Shown in pieces: positions 52,299 to 60,882 of a stretch of DNA of 64,000 nt (its first letter is position 1; each line of letters starts with the position of its first letter). Both the position numbers and the translations under genes were made by a program. The notes beneath the pieces are model-generated. The model saw only the letters and a list, made by a program, of their open reading frames with translations, searched no databases and was not told where the DNA came from. The DNA lies in the NCBI GenBank assembly GCA_964035575.1, contig OZ037896.1, forward strand, positions 124,001 to 188,000, given 5' to 3'. Origin of the DNA: Rhynchopus sp. YZ270_cl-10. Lineage: Eukaryota > Euglenozoa > Diplonemea > Diplonemida > Diplonemidae.

Positions 52299-53408
52299 TC
52301 ACTCACTGTTGTGGGGGTACAGATGTCTTGTCTTAATAACTTTTCCGTACTGATGCAACGACAGAACCACACGCGAACACGGCGAGATCGCAAACGGGTT
52401 GTGGCTTGGGATCACACACACACAGGACATGCTTGCCACATCATACTGGTGCAGCCTATAGTAACCCTCAGTGAGACAACTAACGACAAAGTACTTCCCA
52501 CAAGGCGTGAACTGTACGTCCAGGAACCCATCCACATCAACAGTACCAAGACCCGCACCACTAAAATCATAGAGGTGCACTCTTTTAAGAAAGACCCCCA
52601 CAGCAAAAGCAGAGGCAGACTCCGAAACAGCCACGTCCCCCCCTCCCCTCACACATGCCACATCGACACCTGTGTTGATATCCCACACACGTGTGGTATT
52701 CTCCGATCTGGAAGAGGTGATCACCCACCCACCACAGTGCGACACCGCCACTTTCTCGCATCCCTTGTGCGAGAGAGAGCGGAGCAACGTCAGGTCTTCG
52801 TCATACACAGAGACGCTGTCTTTGCCTTGGGAGACAACAACACTGCCACACGCGAACACCGACTCTGAAGTCCCTTCGACTTTGCGGAGCACCTCCCCAC
52901 CCGGAAGCGCAACCTCACGAAAGTGATCCCCGCACGACAGGTAGTAGCGTGTCTTGCACCGTGAGATGGCAAGCGTTCCTACCATCTTACCTTTAGTATC
53001 TAGTTTGGACGAGAACGAAGGTTTGAAAGTTTCTGTGTCGAAGCAGACAATACGGTTTCCTAAGTGATGCTTAGAACACATATAGATGCAGAGCTTTCCA
53101 CAGCGCGACAGCGACAAACTGCGCAATGTCAAACCACTCACTTCCTCCCCCATCTTGTGCTCATCAGGACACCGAATATCAGCACAGCGAAAGGCAAGCA
53201 CAACCTGCACACCTGATTCGAACGCAGTGTCCTGCAGACGACACGTCTCCTCCAGCACCTGCGTGCCGATGCGCATCTCGACAGACGCAGGCAAGACAGC
53301 AAGCGCCGTGCACGCAACCTCCTTTGCCGCTGCAACGTCCACATCGCACGGCACCTCCACTGTCGCAGACACACCTGACTCTTCCAGCACAAAGGTCACA
53401 TCCATCAT
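52299..53408 (-). CDS. Ubl-propeller family copy 3
   Basis: 369 residues, intact. The Ubl domain matches copy 2 except for rare changes (ATVEVP for ATVAVP; FRCADIRC for FPCADIRC). Private patches are PDEHKMGEEVSGLTLRS after the Ubl, CSKHHLGNRIVC in blade 1, SSKLDTKGKMVGT in blade 2, RSENTTRVWDINTG in blade 4, GVFLKRVHLYDFSG in blade 5 and SHNPFAISPC...LHQYGKVIKT in blade 7. It forms a block with the intact mitochondrial-type gene immediately upstream (136-bp gap), an arrangement shared with copy 2. Confidence 0.88.
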   Translation of the reverse strand: MMDVTFVLEESGVSATVEVPCDVDVAAAKEVACTALAVLPASVEMRIGTQVLEETCRLQDTAFESGVQVVLAFRCADIRCPDEHKMGEEVSGLTLRSLSLSRCGKLCIYMCSKHHLGNRIVCFDTETFKPSFSSKLDTKGKMVGTLAISRCKTRYYLSCGDHFREVALPGGEVLRKVEGTSESVFACGSVVVSQGKDSVSVYDEDLTLLRSLSHKGCEKVAVSHCGGWVITSSRSENTTRVWDINTGVDVACVRGGGDVAVSESASAFAVGVFLKRVHLYDFSGAGLGTVDVDGFLDVQFTPCGKYFVVSCLTEGYYRLHQYDVASMSCVCVIPSHNPFAISPCSRVVLSLHQYGKVIKTRHLYPHNSE

Positions 53409-53544
53409 GTTGTTTCCTTCGTGAGGCTGACGGGGAGTGTGATGAGGTGGGTGGGGTTCTGTTTCGTGTGGTCTGTATTTTGTTTCTTTCTTAGTTGTGA
53501 ATCAAACAAAACAAAAAGCTTCACTTTCTCCTTCTTTCGTCCTC

Positions 53545-55128
53545 TCACTCCTTGGCATACGCCATCTCCCGCACAGGGGGGCTAGATTTTATAAGGTAGC
53601 GCAACAGCGCTGCAGTGTCCGGTGTTTCAACGGGATCCCGCGCAATGGTTGCGGCGATAAGTTTCAGAAGGTTCTTAGGTGCGCCGTCTGCGAAGTCGCG
53701 CCGCATTGCGTGGTGGGCTAGGGCATGCGCGTTGGGCACATCTGCTTTGAAAAGAAAAGCGGCAAGCACCATGTCACACAGCAACACCCGCGACACATTT
53801 GGCTTACCCTGCGCATACACCACATCCCCCACAGCACGCGTAAAGGCCGCAGCCACATCACCAGGAAGCGCGAGTTTCAACTTATGCAACGCCATGATGT
53901 GAGCCACCAATACACGCAACTCGACCGGCACCTCGCATAGTGCATTTGCAAAGACAACACGATGCAGAGTACACGCAGCGTCGTGCATGGGTCCCCCTTT
54001 TGTAACCTGCCCAACCCAAGAAAGCAGAACATTCAAATGTTTTAAAGCAAAGCCGTTCAAAAGAACGCTGCGTGGGCTTGGATTGATGCAGGAGGCGGTG
54101 GTGGTGCTGAGTGCTTCAGAGGCATGGGTGAGAAACGAGGTCACGGCGAGAAGCGTATCGTCTGCGACTCCTTTGGTGCGCAGTGCGTGCACCATGCGTG
54201 CGGTGGTTGCGAGAGAATAGACGCCACGTGTGTGCAGGACACGCACCACCATGGTTTCATGAAGATCAAAGCTTCGTACGCGTTTGCTTTCAGATGCAAT
54301 GTAAAGAACGATAGCAGTCGTCTCCGCAGGGCGGTGCGCTGCCCAAGAAGAAAACAGCGAGCCCCCATCTTCCTGCACCACGCACGCACTTCCACAGAGA
54401 CGAAGTAGACGCATTTTAACGCGCCTTTGCGTTTCCAGCATCATAGCCGTCAAGGAAGTCTCGGTTTTCCCCAAAAAGGACATCAAAGTAATGGCAGAAA
54501 CTATATTCGGAAGCGTCCCCTTCTCCAAGGCGTGCTCTACCGCGCGGAGGGAGGAGGTGATGACACGTTGGGGGTGTTCGTGGGCCTCGCAGATGCAGGC
54601 GAAAAGGTGTGCCGCTTCTGTGTGCGAATTGGTGAGCAGTGTGTTGCGGTGTGTCGGGGAGAGCAGCGTCAGGGGGTCGTGCTCTGCAGTGTCCAGGATG
54701 GTGTGCAGCACGGTAGGCAGTTGTACGGTGCTGTGCAGCTGGAGGAGAACGAGAAGGGTTCGCAGTGGTGCGGCTTGGAGAAATCTGCGATCGATGCGAC
54801 AACGCACCACGTCGCCCACTACACTGCACAAATCATCCAAATGCATCACCGCCTTCAGCTGGTTTAGTGCACGCAGGATCTGCCCTACATCTCGCTGCGT
54901 ACACAACGTCAGAACATCTGGTGTCAGAACACTACGCACCAGAGCAGATGCCTGGCGGTACGTGTCCCGCGGCACCGCTACGGTCGTCTTCTCGACAGAC
55001 CCACCCAGCTGCACAACAGAGGCTACCGCATGGCGAGTGTTCCCCGCACGCCTGCCAAACCGCTGCGAGGAAAGGGCACGCACCACGCTTAGAAACCCAT
55101 CCGATAGAGCAGTCGTACGACGAAGCAT
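53545..55128 (-). CDS. Mitochondrial-type helical-repeat protein, unidentified
   Basis: 527 residues, single exon, intact. The N-terminus (MLRRTTALSDGFLSVVRALS, SQRFGRRAGNTRHAVASVV) is basic, lacks acidic residues and looks like a mitochondrial targeting sequence. The body is almost entirely helical, with repeated Leu/Ala-rich units of about 35 residues (RDVGQILRALNQLKAVMHLD, TMVVRVLHTRGVYSLATTAR, MVHALRTKGVADDTLLAVTS). This resembles the alpha-helical repeats of organelle RNA-binding proteins (PPR/OPR/FASTK-like), but no motif fits any one family. It ends IKSSPPVREMAYAKE. A truncated duplicate lies at 51292-52250. A mitochondrial RNA-processing or ribosome-related role is a guess from architecture and from how common such proteins are in euglenozoa. 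Confidence 0.82.
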   Translation of the reverse strand: MLRRTTALSDGFLSVVRALSSQRFGRRAGNTRHAVASVVQLGGSVEKTTVAVPRDTYRQASALVRSVLTPDVLTLCTQRDVGQILRALNQLKAVMHLDDLCSVVGDVVRCRIDRRFLQAAPLRTLLVLLQLHSTVQLPTVLHTILDTAEHDPLTLLSPTHRNTLLTNSHTEAAHLFACICEAHEHPQRVITSSLRAVEHALEKGTLPNIVSAITLMSFLGKTETSLTAMMLETQRRVKMRLLRLCGSACVVQEDGGSLFSSWAAHRPAETTAIVLYIASESKRVRSFDLHETMVVRVLHTRGVYSLATTARMVHALRTKGVADDTLLAVTSFLTHASEALSTTTASCINPSPRSVLLNGFALKHLNVLLSWVGQVTKGGPMHDAACTLHRVVFANALCEVPVELRVLVAHIMALHKLKLALPGDVAAAFTRAVGDVVYAQGKPNVSRVLLCDMVLAAFLFKADVPNAHALAHHAMRRDFADGAPKNLLKLIAATIARDPVETPDTAALLRYLIKSSPPVREMAYAKE

Positions 55129-55372
55129 TGTGGACGTTACATGGGGAGAGGTGGGGGAGACCTGGGGGGAGGTGGTGAGGTGGTAAGGTTGGGCATTCCT
55201 CTAGGGAGAAGAATATAAACAAAAATGCCTTGTTAATATAATTATGAGAAAGTGTAAAGGGCTGTGGAAAGAAGCACCCCAAGGAGATATGCTGAGGAGC
55301 CCTGTTTAGGTTTAAAGACGTTATCTATTCTTCTCTCCTTTTCTTTCCAACAACCCCCACAAGAAGAACCGA
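55129..55372. other. Short intergenic spacer
   Basis: 244 bp between the mitochondrial-type gene and the RIIa protein stop. No feature beyond a TC-rich stretch at 55320-55345 on the plus strand. Confidence 0.5.
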
Positions 55373-56275
55373 CTATGATAATAGCCCATCCTCCTTTAAA
55401 AGGTTCATGTGGAGCGCGGATCTTGCGACCGCCTTTTTTATGGACGGCACATGGTGCTTGGCGTACTCGGCATCTGACGAGGAGGCTTCACGGACCACTG
55501 AGAGGAATCCTTTTAGCTCCGTATAGGGACGATCCGACTCCACAAGGTGCGTAACCACAAGCGTCACCAACGGTGCCTTGTCTGCAGACGACGCAAAGGC
55601 AAGCTGTAAAGGATAAAACTGCTGCTCCAACGTCAAGCTCGCAAGCGACGGCTGCACCACAGACATCTTATGGGACGCATGCAGGGTGTACGACTTCACA
55701 AACCCCATCAGGTCTGCTAAGTACACAGGCGACACGTGGCCGTCCTCCGAAACATCAAGCAAGCTCGGCAGCAAGACCCGCGTCTCCGCCAATCGCTTCT
55801 GCAGATCATCGGTGGCTTGGTAGAGGAGGTGGATGGTGGCTGCGTGGTGGCAGTTCCGGTCGATCATGGGGAAGAGGATCTCCGCTTCGTATCCGAGGAC
55901 TGCGCGGAGTGCGCTGATTGCGAGGAGGAGACGTTCGACGCCTTCTTTGACGCTTTCTTCGGAGACGCGTCGTTTGACTGCTGCAAGGCCGCCTTCGAAG
56001 TACTCTTCGAGCGCGTCCTCCACCAAGCGGAGCATCAAGCAGCACGGCGACAACGTCTCGCTGCGCTGCTGCACAGCCTCCGCCGGGGGTGCTGCCTCCG
56101 CCAGCTTGCGTGCGGCCCACTTCTGGATCTCCTCCAGCGGGGACTCTGATCGTGCTGCAACAACGTGGCTGACCAATTCGTCCATCAAAGAGGGCAGACA
56201 CACACGCTTCGCGTAGTCGACATCCGAGGAGTACTTTGCTGGAGGCGACTGAGGTGGGGATGGAGCGGTGGCCAT
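55373..56275 (-). CDS. RIIa (dimerization/docking)-domain protein
   Basis: 300 residues from MATAPSPPQSPPAKYSSDVD. Residues about 20-57 match the RIIa/DPY-30-type docking helix pair: YAKRVCLPSLMDELVSHVV, then SESPLEEIQKWAARKL (consensus I-P-x-L-L-x-E-L...P-x-x-P...F). Such domains dimerise and bind amphipathic helices; in protists they are frequent in flagellar radial-spoke and signalling proteins. The rest is helical (LRLVEDALEEYFEGGLAAVK, RLLLAISALRAVLGYEAEIL), with no catalytic motif. The frame extends upstream to 56416 only through an R1 repeat, so I use the ATG at 56275. Together with the STPGR gene it adds to a flagellar flavour of the window. Confidence 0.8.
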   Translation of the reverse strand: MATAPSPPQSPPAKYSSDVDYAKRVCLPSLMDELVSHVVAARSESPLEEIQKWAARKLAEAAPPAEAVQQRSETLSPCCLMLRLVEDALEEYFEGGLAAVKRRVSEESVKEGVERLLLAISALRAVLGYEAEILFPMIDRNCHHAATIHLLYQATDDLQKRLAETRVLLPSLLDVSEDGHVSPVYLADLMGFVKSYTLHASHKMSVVQPSLASLTLEQQFYPLQLAFASSADKAPLVTLVVTHLVESDRPYTELKGFLSVVREASSSDAEYAKHHVPSIKKAVARSALHMNLLKEDGLLS

Positions 56276-56344
56276 GGGGTGGGTTGTGTTGCTAATGGGG
56301 ATTGGAGATAGGGAGAGGAGAAGAAGAAACAAGCAACTCAAAAA

Positions 56345-56455
56345 AAAAATTTTGTGATAATACAACAGCCCCCTCGTGAACAGTGTATCTTTCCGGTGCA
56401 CCGGGTGGACCCCCAACTATGCAGTGCTACATCCATTTCGTGGTTTACATCTGAA
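56345..56455 (+). repeat. R1 dispersed repeat, full copy
   Basis: Shares GTGAACAGTGTA(C/T)CTTT, GTGGACMCCCAACYATGCAG and ACATCCATTTCGTGGTTTAC with 11484-11594. It lies 70 bp upstream of the RIIa gene start, as the other full copy lies upstream of the methyltransferase. On the gene strand its edge reads as a pyrimidine tract plus CAG (CTTTCAG then ATGTAAACC), so it could supply a splice acceptor. Confidence 0.75.
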
Positions 56456-56565
56456 AGAAAAAGGGTTTTGAATTGATCGAAAAAGGAGGTTTTTTCTTTG
56501 GGCAACATTATACACCACCCTACCCCCCATTCACTCAAAATGAGATGATGCCTGCACCCCCCCCT

Positions 56566-58254
56566 CTACCCCCCTCCTCCTCCTCCCCCTTTTCGACACA
56601 CACAGGTGTTCGTCTTCGCATCACAGGAGGGTTTACCTTGGTTTGTCCACTTACAATGTGGGTGGGAGGAAGGGTCGGATGAGAGCTTGGTGTCGGTGCA
56701 GTCCATGGAGAGTGCCTTGCAAACCATCGCACATGAGTACTCAGCCCCGACAGGGCCGGAGAGTTGACAGGAGCTGTCGGTTTCGCGGCACAACGCAAGG
56801 TTTTTAACGTCACCCTCCTCCGCAGCGAAGAGCGCAGACGAACACACCGTATGCGCAGGCAGCTCCGACACAGCAGACACAACTCCTTCCGCACAACGCA
56901 CACCCTCCACATGCTTTCCATGCGCTTCTCCCTCTACTGTCAACTTCCGTGAAGGCGACGCAGGCGTGTCCCCAGGGCACATCCATTCAATGGCAAGGCT
57001 TTTGGGACACGGCTTTGCTTTACTATAACGGCGTGCGATGGAGTCGGTTGCGTTGAAGTGCAGGGTGCATTGGGAGCGGCCGTCGCAGAGACGCTTGACG
57101 TTGCCTAAGATGTCGGAGGTCTCCTTTGCGGTGAGGGGTTCGTCCAGATGGCAGTTCGACGCATAGAACGCAGAAAGAATGCGGACTCCTCGTACAGTGG
57201 TCTTGCTCTTCGGGTGGTTCGGCGGGAGTTGTGCAGATGGAAGGTGGTACTGTGATTTGCAAGGCCCGCACATAGGTTGGAAATAGTCGCAATAGTGGTA
57301 GGGATGCATCATCATGACTTCGCCAAACATAACGTGCCAGATGTGTTCAAAAACGCCGCCAATCTGCTTGAGGCCCCAGCCTTTGTATTTTCGGGAGAGG
57401 TTCTCGTCGGTGATGAAGTTAATCGTGTGCGACCAGATTCTTTTGTAAAAAGAAAGCGGCTTCGACCGGATTGCTGCCCGCGACAACGCAAACTCCGCGC
57501 AACAATAAAACGAGAGGCACCTCGGGAGCTCCGCCCACCCCAGCTCCGCCCACGGGAATGACACCCAAAAATCGGCAAACGCGCCGGAATCAAATTTTGG
57601 GACCAAACTCGCATTTCCTTTATCAACAATACACCGATCGTCAATGAAATTTTGCGTTAAATACGTAAACCACGTCTGTGGCTTGAGACATCCAATCCAC
57701 GTTGCGAGACGCGGGTTGTGCTGCAGGGGCTTACCATGTACGAACACTGTTATCTTAGGGAGGTCGTCGTAATGGTCGATGATGAAACGCAGATAGGCGG
57801 CAGCTTCGTCACCAAAGTTCGTCATGTGGTACACCGAACCGTCACCAGGCTCTGCCATCTGCACAAAGCCTGCAGAAAAATCCGCCTCACCACGAGACTT
57901 ATCATATACCGTATGCGTGTACTCTGCACCCCAACCATTGTACAGCCACTCCAGCGACTCGCTGTGCCGAGGTACCACCAAATGCACGTCAGAATAATTC
58001 CGTCTCGGAACCCCCCCAGGGTCTGCAGAGCCGCGTGCACTCCTCTGTTCACGGCGCGCTTCGCTCCAGTGGGCTCTGTCGTGGCTGGCGGCGCGGAATC
58101 TCCCAGAGGAGGAGGAGGAGGAGAGGGGGCGACTCTTAGCGTGTCCGTGGTAGTGGTTGGCAAAGGCGGTGTAGAGTAAGGACAGCACGATGCAGCAGAT
58201 AATAAGCAGGCCAAAGGAGGTGCTTGCGCTGCGTCGTGGGGAGGTGCGGGTCAT
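56566..58254 (-). CDS. Type II membrane protein: DUF3431-like domain plus SUEL lectin
   Basis: 562 residues. A signal anchor near the N-terminus (FGLLIICCIVLSLLYTAFA, residues 14-32) is followed by a Ser/Arg stem. Then comes a glycosyltransferase-like domain of the DUF3431 type: VHLVVPRHSESLEWLYNGW, VYDKSRG, TNFGDEAAAYLRFIIDHYDD and LPKITVFVHGKPLQHNP. Residues about 350-430 form a galactose/rhamnose-binding SUEL lectin-like domain (VRGVRILSAFYASNCHLDE, RLCDGRSQCTLHFNATD, KPCPKSLAIEWMC). The C-terminus is Cys-rich (CQLSGPVGAEYSCAMVCKAL) and ends in a Gly run. Together this suggests a Golgi or surface glycan-modifying enzyme with its own sugar-binding module. The last codons (CVCRKGGGGGGG) sit in a C-rich tract and might instead be replaced by a spliced exon outside what I can resolve. 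The catalytic mechanism of DUF3431 is not established. Confidence 0.83.
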   Translation of the reverse strand: MTRTSPRRSASTSFGLLIICCIVLSLLYTAFANHYHGHAKSRPLSSSSSSGRFRAASHDRAHWSEARREQRSARGSADPGGVPRRNYSDVHLVVPRHSESLEWLYNGWGAEYTHTVYDKSRGEADFSAGFVQMAEPGDGSVYHMTNFGDEAAAYLRFIIDHYDDLPKITVFVHGKPLQHNPRLATWIGCLKPQTWFTYLTQNFIDDRCIVDKGNASLVPKFDSGAFADFWVSFPWAELGWAELPRCLSFYCCAEFALSRAAIRSKPLSFYKRIWSHTINFITDENLSRKYKGWGLKQIGGVFEHIWHVMFGEVMMMHPYHYCDYFQPMCGPCKSQYHLPSAQLPPNHPKSKTTVRGVRILSAFYASNCHLDEPLTAKETSDILGNVKRLCDGRSQCTLHFNATDSIARRYSKAKPCPKSLAIEWMCPGDTPASPSRKLTVEGEAHGKHVEGVRCAEGVVSAVSELPAHTVCSSALFAAEEGDVKNLALCRETDSSCQLSGPVGAEYSCAMVCKALSMDCTDTKLSSDPSSHPHCKWTNQGKPSCDAKTNTCVCRKGGGGGGG

Positions 58255-58384
58255 GGTGGGAGGGAGGGGGAGGACACAGGTGCAATTTATTGCATTATCG
58301 TGAGCGGGAGGGGGGGAGGGGATATGTGTGTGGGTGTGTGTGTTTTTGTGTCCCTGTCCAGGAGTAGTAGGGTAGAGAGCAAGT
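58255..58384. other. Spacer with GT-rich tract
   Basis: A short GTGTGTGG-type tract at 58322-58345 precedes the array cassette. No gene. Confidence 0.5.
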
Positions 58385-58948
58385 GCACTCAGTTTGGGAA
58401 TGTAGAGGAGGTGGGATGCTCAACATCTCACCATCTTCGTGTCGTCAGAGACCATCGACCATCCGTCGTGTGGTGAGTGCACAATGGGGGAATGAAAACG
58501 AAACGTCCAGACGTTTGAATCACTTCTCACTAAAGTATTTGTCATAAAAACCAAACTTCTGTGATGAGGTGAGGGAAGGAGGAAGGGACAGAAGTGCTTC
58601 TCAAAAAGAAAGGTGCGCAACGTTTTTGTTTTGATAATATCTCTCTGCCCATCTCAAAAGATGCTGTTTGAAATCGTTGGCATTTCATCCTCAACTCTAA
58701 AACAATCTCCAAAAAGACAAAACGTTTAAAACCACGTTCACACAAACATTTCCATAAACCCCATAAAGTATTTGCCCTACTCTTGAAGCACTTCCCCCAA
58801 AGCATTTACCCCAAAAATACATAAAGCTTGTGGTGTTCTCCACACCACAGGGGTGTTGTGAGCGGTCAGGAAGTTGAACCACAAATACAACAAAACATTT
58901 GCTGGTTTGCTCAACTGGTACAACTTTTTCATATTGTCAGAAACAACC
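58385..58948. repeat. Array spacer cassette, copy B (shortened)
   Basis: Same cassette as 41537-42300 but lacking about 190 bp in the middle (the GTGTGTGGTGTGGGGAGAAG segment). Contains the identical 66-codon frame at 58420-58620. Confidence 0.75.
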
Positions 58949-60046
58949 TCACTCACTGTTGTGGGGGTGCAGATGTCTTGTCATCATACTATTTCTGAAA
59001 GGATGAAACGACACAACCACAAGCGAACACGGCGAGATCGCAAACGTAGTGCAGTCTGTGATGACACGCACACAGGACATGCTTGCCACATCGTACTGGT
59101 TCAACCTCCATTGTTCAATAGTGTAAGAACCAACGACAAAGTACTTCCCACAAGGCGTGAACTGTATGCCCTGAATGTCACCACCCGCATCAATGCTGCC
59201 AAGATCCGCACCACTAAAATCATAGAGGTGCACTCTTCCATCTGAGTCCCCCACAGCAAAAGCAGAGGCAGACTGCGAAACAGCCACACACCCCGCTACC
59301 GGCACACATGCCACATCGACACCTGTGTTGACATTCCACACACGTGTGTCATACATAGAGGTGATCACCCACCCACCACAGTGCGACACCGACACTTTCT
59401 CGCATCCCGTGTGCGAGAGAGAGCGGAGCAACGTCAGGTCTTCGTCATACACAGAGACGCCGTCTTTGCCTTGGGAGACAACAACACTGCCACACGCGAA
59501 CACCGACTTCGAGGTCCCTTCGACTTTGCGGAGCACCTCCCCACCCGGAAGTGCAACCTCACGAAAGTGATTCCCACACGACAAGTAGCAGCGTGTCTTG
59601 CACCGTGAGATCGCAGGCCGTCGTGCAGAATCGTCCACTTTGAACAGGAACAAAGGTTTGAAGGTTTCTGTGTCGAAGCCGCAAATACGTCTTTCGCGTG
59701 ATGAAAACTTAGAAAGCAAAAGAAAGCAGAGCTTTCCACAGCGTGACAGCGACAAACCGCTCACTGAAATATTCTTCTCTTCCTTCGCCATCTCGTATTC
59801 ATCAGGACACCGAATATCAGCACAGCGTAAGGCAAGCACAACCTGCACACCTGATTCGAACGCAGTGTCCTGCAGACGGCACGTCTCCTCCAGCACCTGC
59901 GTGCCGATGCGCATCTCGACAGACGCAGGCAAGACAGCAAGCGCCGTGCACGCAACCTCCTTTGCCGCTGCAACGTCCACATCGCACGGCACCTCCACTG
60001 TCGCAGACACGCCTGACTCTTCCAGCACAAAGGTCACATCCATCAT
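58949..60046 (-). CDS. Ubl-propeller family copy 4
   Basis: 365 residues, intact; the most compact member. The Ubl is identical to copy 3 at most positions. Private patches are CPDEYEMAKEEKNISVS, LLLSKFSSRERRIC in blade 1, KVDDSARRP in blade 2, a shortened blade 4 (WVITSMYDTRVWNVNTGVDV), VPVAGCVAVSQ, SYTIEQWRLNQYD and VITDCTTFAISPC...HPFRNSMMT in the last blade. Several patches are shared word-for-word with copy 5 (LLLSKFSSRERRIC, TDCTTFAISPC), so copies 4 and 5 are the closest pair or exchange sequence. Confidence 0.88.
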   Translation of the reverse strand: MMDVTFVLEESGVSATVEVPCDVDVAAAKEVACTALAVLPASVEMRIGTQVLEETCRLQDTAFESGVQVVLALRCADIRCPDEYEMAKEEKNISVSGLSLSRCGKLCFLLLSKFSSRERRICGFDTETFKPLFLFKVDDSARRPAISRCKTRCYLSCGNHFREVALPGGEVLRKVEGTSKSVFACGSVVVSQGKDGVSVYDEDLTLLRSLSHTGCEKVSVSHCGGWVITSMYDTRVWNVNTGVDVACVPVAGCVAVSQSASAFAVGDSDGRVHLYDFSGADLGSIDAGGDIQGIQFTPCGKYFVVGSYTIEQWRLNQYDVASMSCVRVITDCTTFAISPCSLVVVSFHPFRNSMMTRHLHPHNSE

Positions 60047-60882
60047 TTTGTTTCCTTCGTGAGGTTAAGAGGGTGTGTGATGAGGTGGGTGGGGTTCTGT
60101 TGAGTGTGTTTTGTGGTGGGAGATAAGAGAAGTTGGGGAAGACAACCAGCACATCCAGCTTGCTCATTTGTGCGACACACTGGGGAATGTAGAGGAGGTG
60201 GGATGCTCAACATCTCACCATCTTCGTGTCGTCAGAGACCATCGACCATCCGTCGTGTGGTGAGTGCACAATGGGGGAATGAAAATAAAAAGTCCAGACG
60301 TTTGAATCACTTCTCACTAAAGTATTTGTCATAAAAACCAAACTTCTGTGATGAGGTGAGGGAAGGAGGAAGGGACAGAAGTACTTCTCAAAAAGAAAGG
60401 TGCGCAACGTTTTTGTTTTGATAATATCTCTCTGCCCATCTCAAAAGATGCTGTTTGAAATCGTTGGCATTCCATCCTCAACTCTGGTGTGTGGTGTGGG
60501 GAGAAGGTGAACTGCAGTTACTGTTCTGGTATTGAGGTTTATGTCTTTTGCAAAAACAATTAACCTGCAGCGTTCATTTCCCCCAGACGGTCACGAGAGA
60601 GGGGTTGTGTTTTGTTCTGTCAAGGTAACCCAGAAAGAAATAACAATTTTCGAAAGACAAAAACCACGTTCACACAAGACATTTCCATAAACCCCATAAA
60701 GTATTTGCCCTACTCTTGAAGCACTTCCCCCAAAGCATTTACCCAAAAAATACATAAAACCTGTTAGTGTGCTCCACACCACAGGGGTGTTGTGAGCGGT
60801 CAGGAAGTTCAACCACAAATACAACAAAATATTCGCTGGTTTGCTCAACTGGTACAACTTTTTCATATTGTCAGAAACAACC
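60047..60882. repeat. Array spacer cassette, copy C
   Basis: From about 60165 this repeats 41537-42300 with small deletions. The 66-codon frame at 60207-60407 has two substitutions (His to Tyr, Arg to Tyr). Ends with the shared edge GCTCCACACCACAGGGGTG. Confidence 0.75.

Larger units (their letters stand above)
49774..54890. repeat. Tandem segmental duplication (family gene plus mitochondrial-protein gene)
   Basis: Two head-to-tail blocks each carry a Ubl-propeller gene followed by the mitochondrial-type helical protein gene: 49774-52258 (propeller copy 2 plus decayed copy) and 52259-about 54890 (propeller copy 3 plus intact gene). The shared spacer after the propeller gene (GTTTCGTGTGGTCTGTATTT, TTTCTTTCTTAGTTGTGAAT) and the second gene are almost identical between blocks, so the event is recent. 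Confidence 0.85.
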
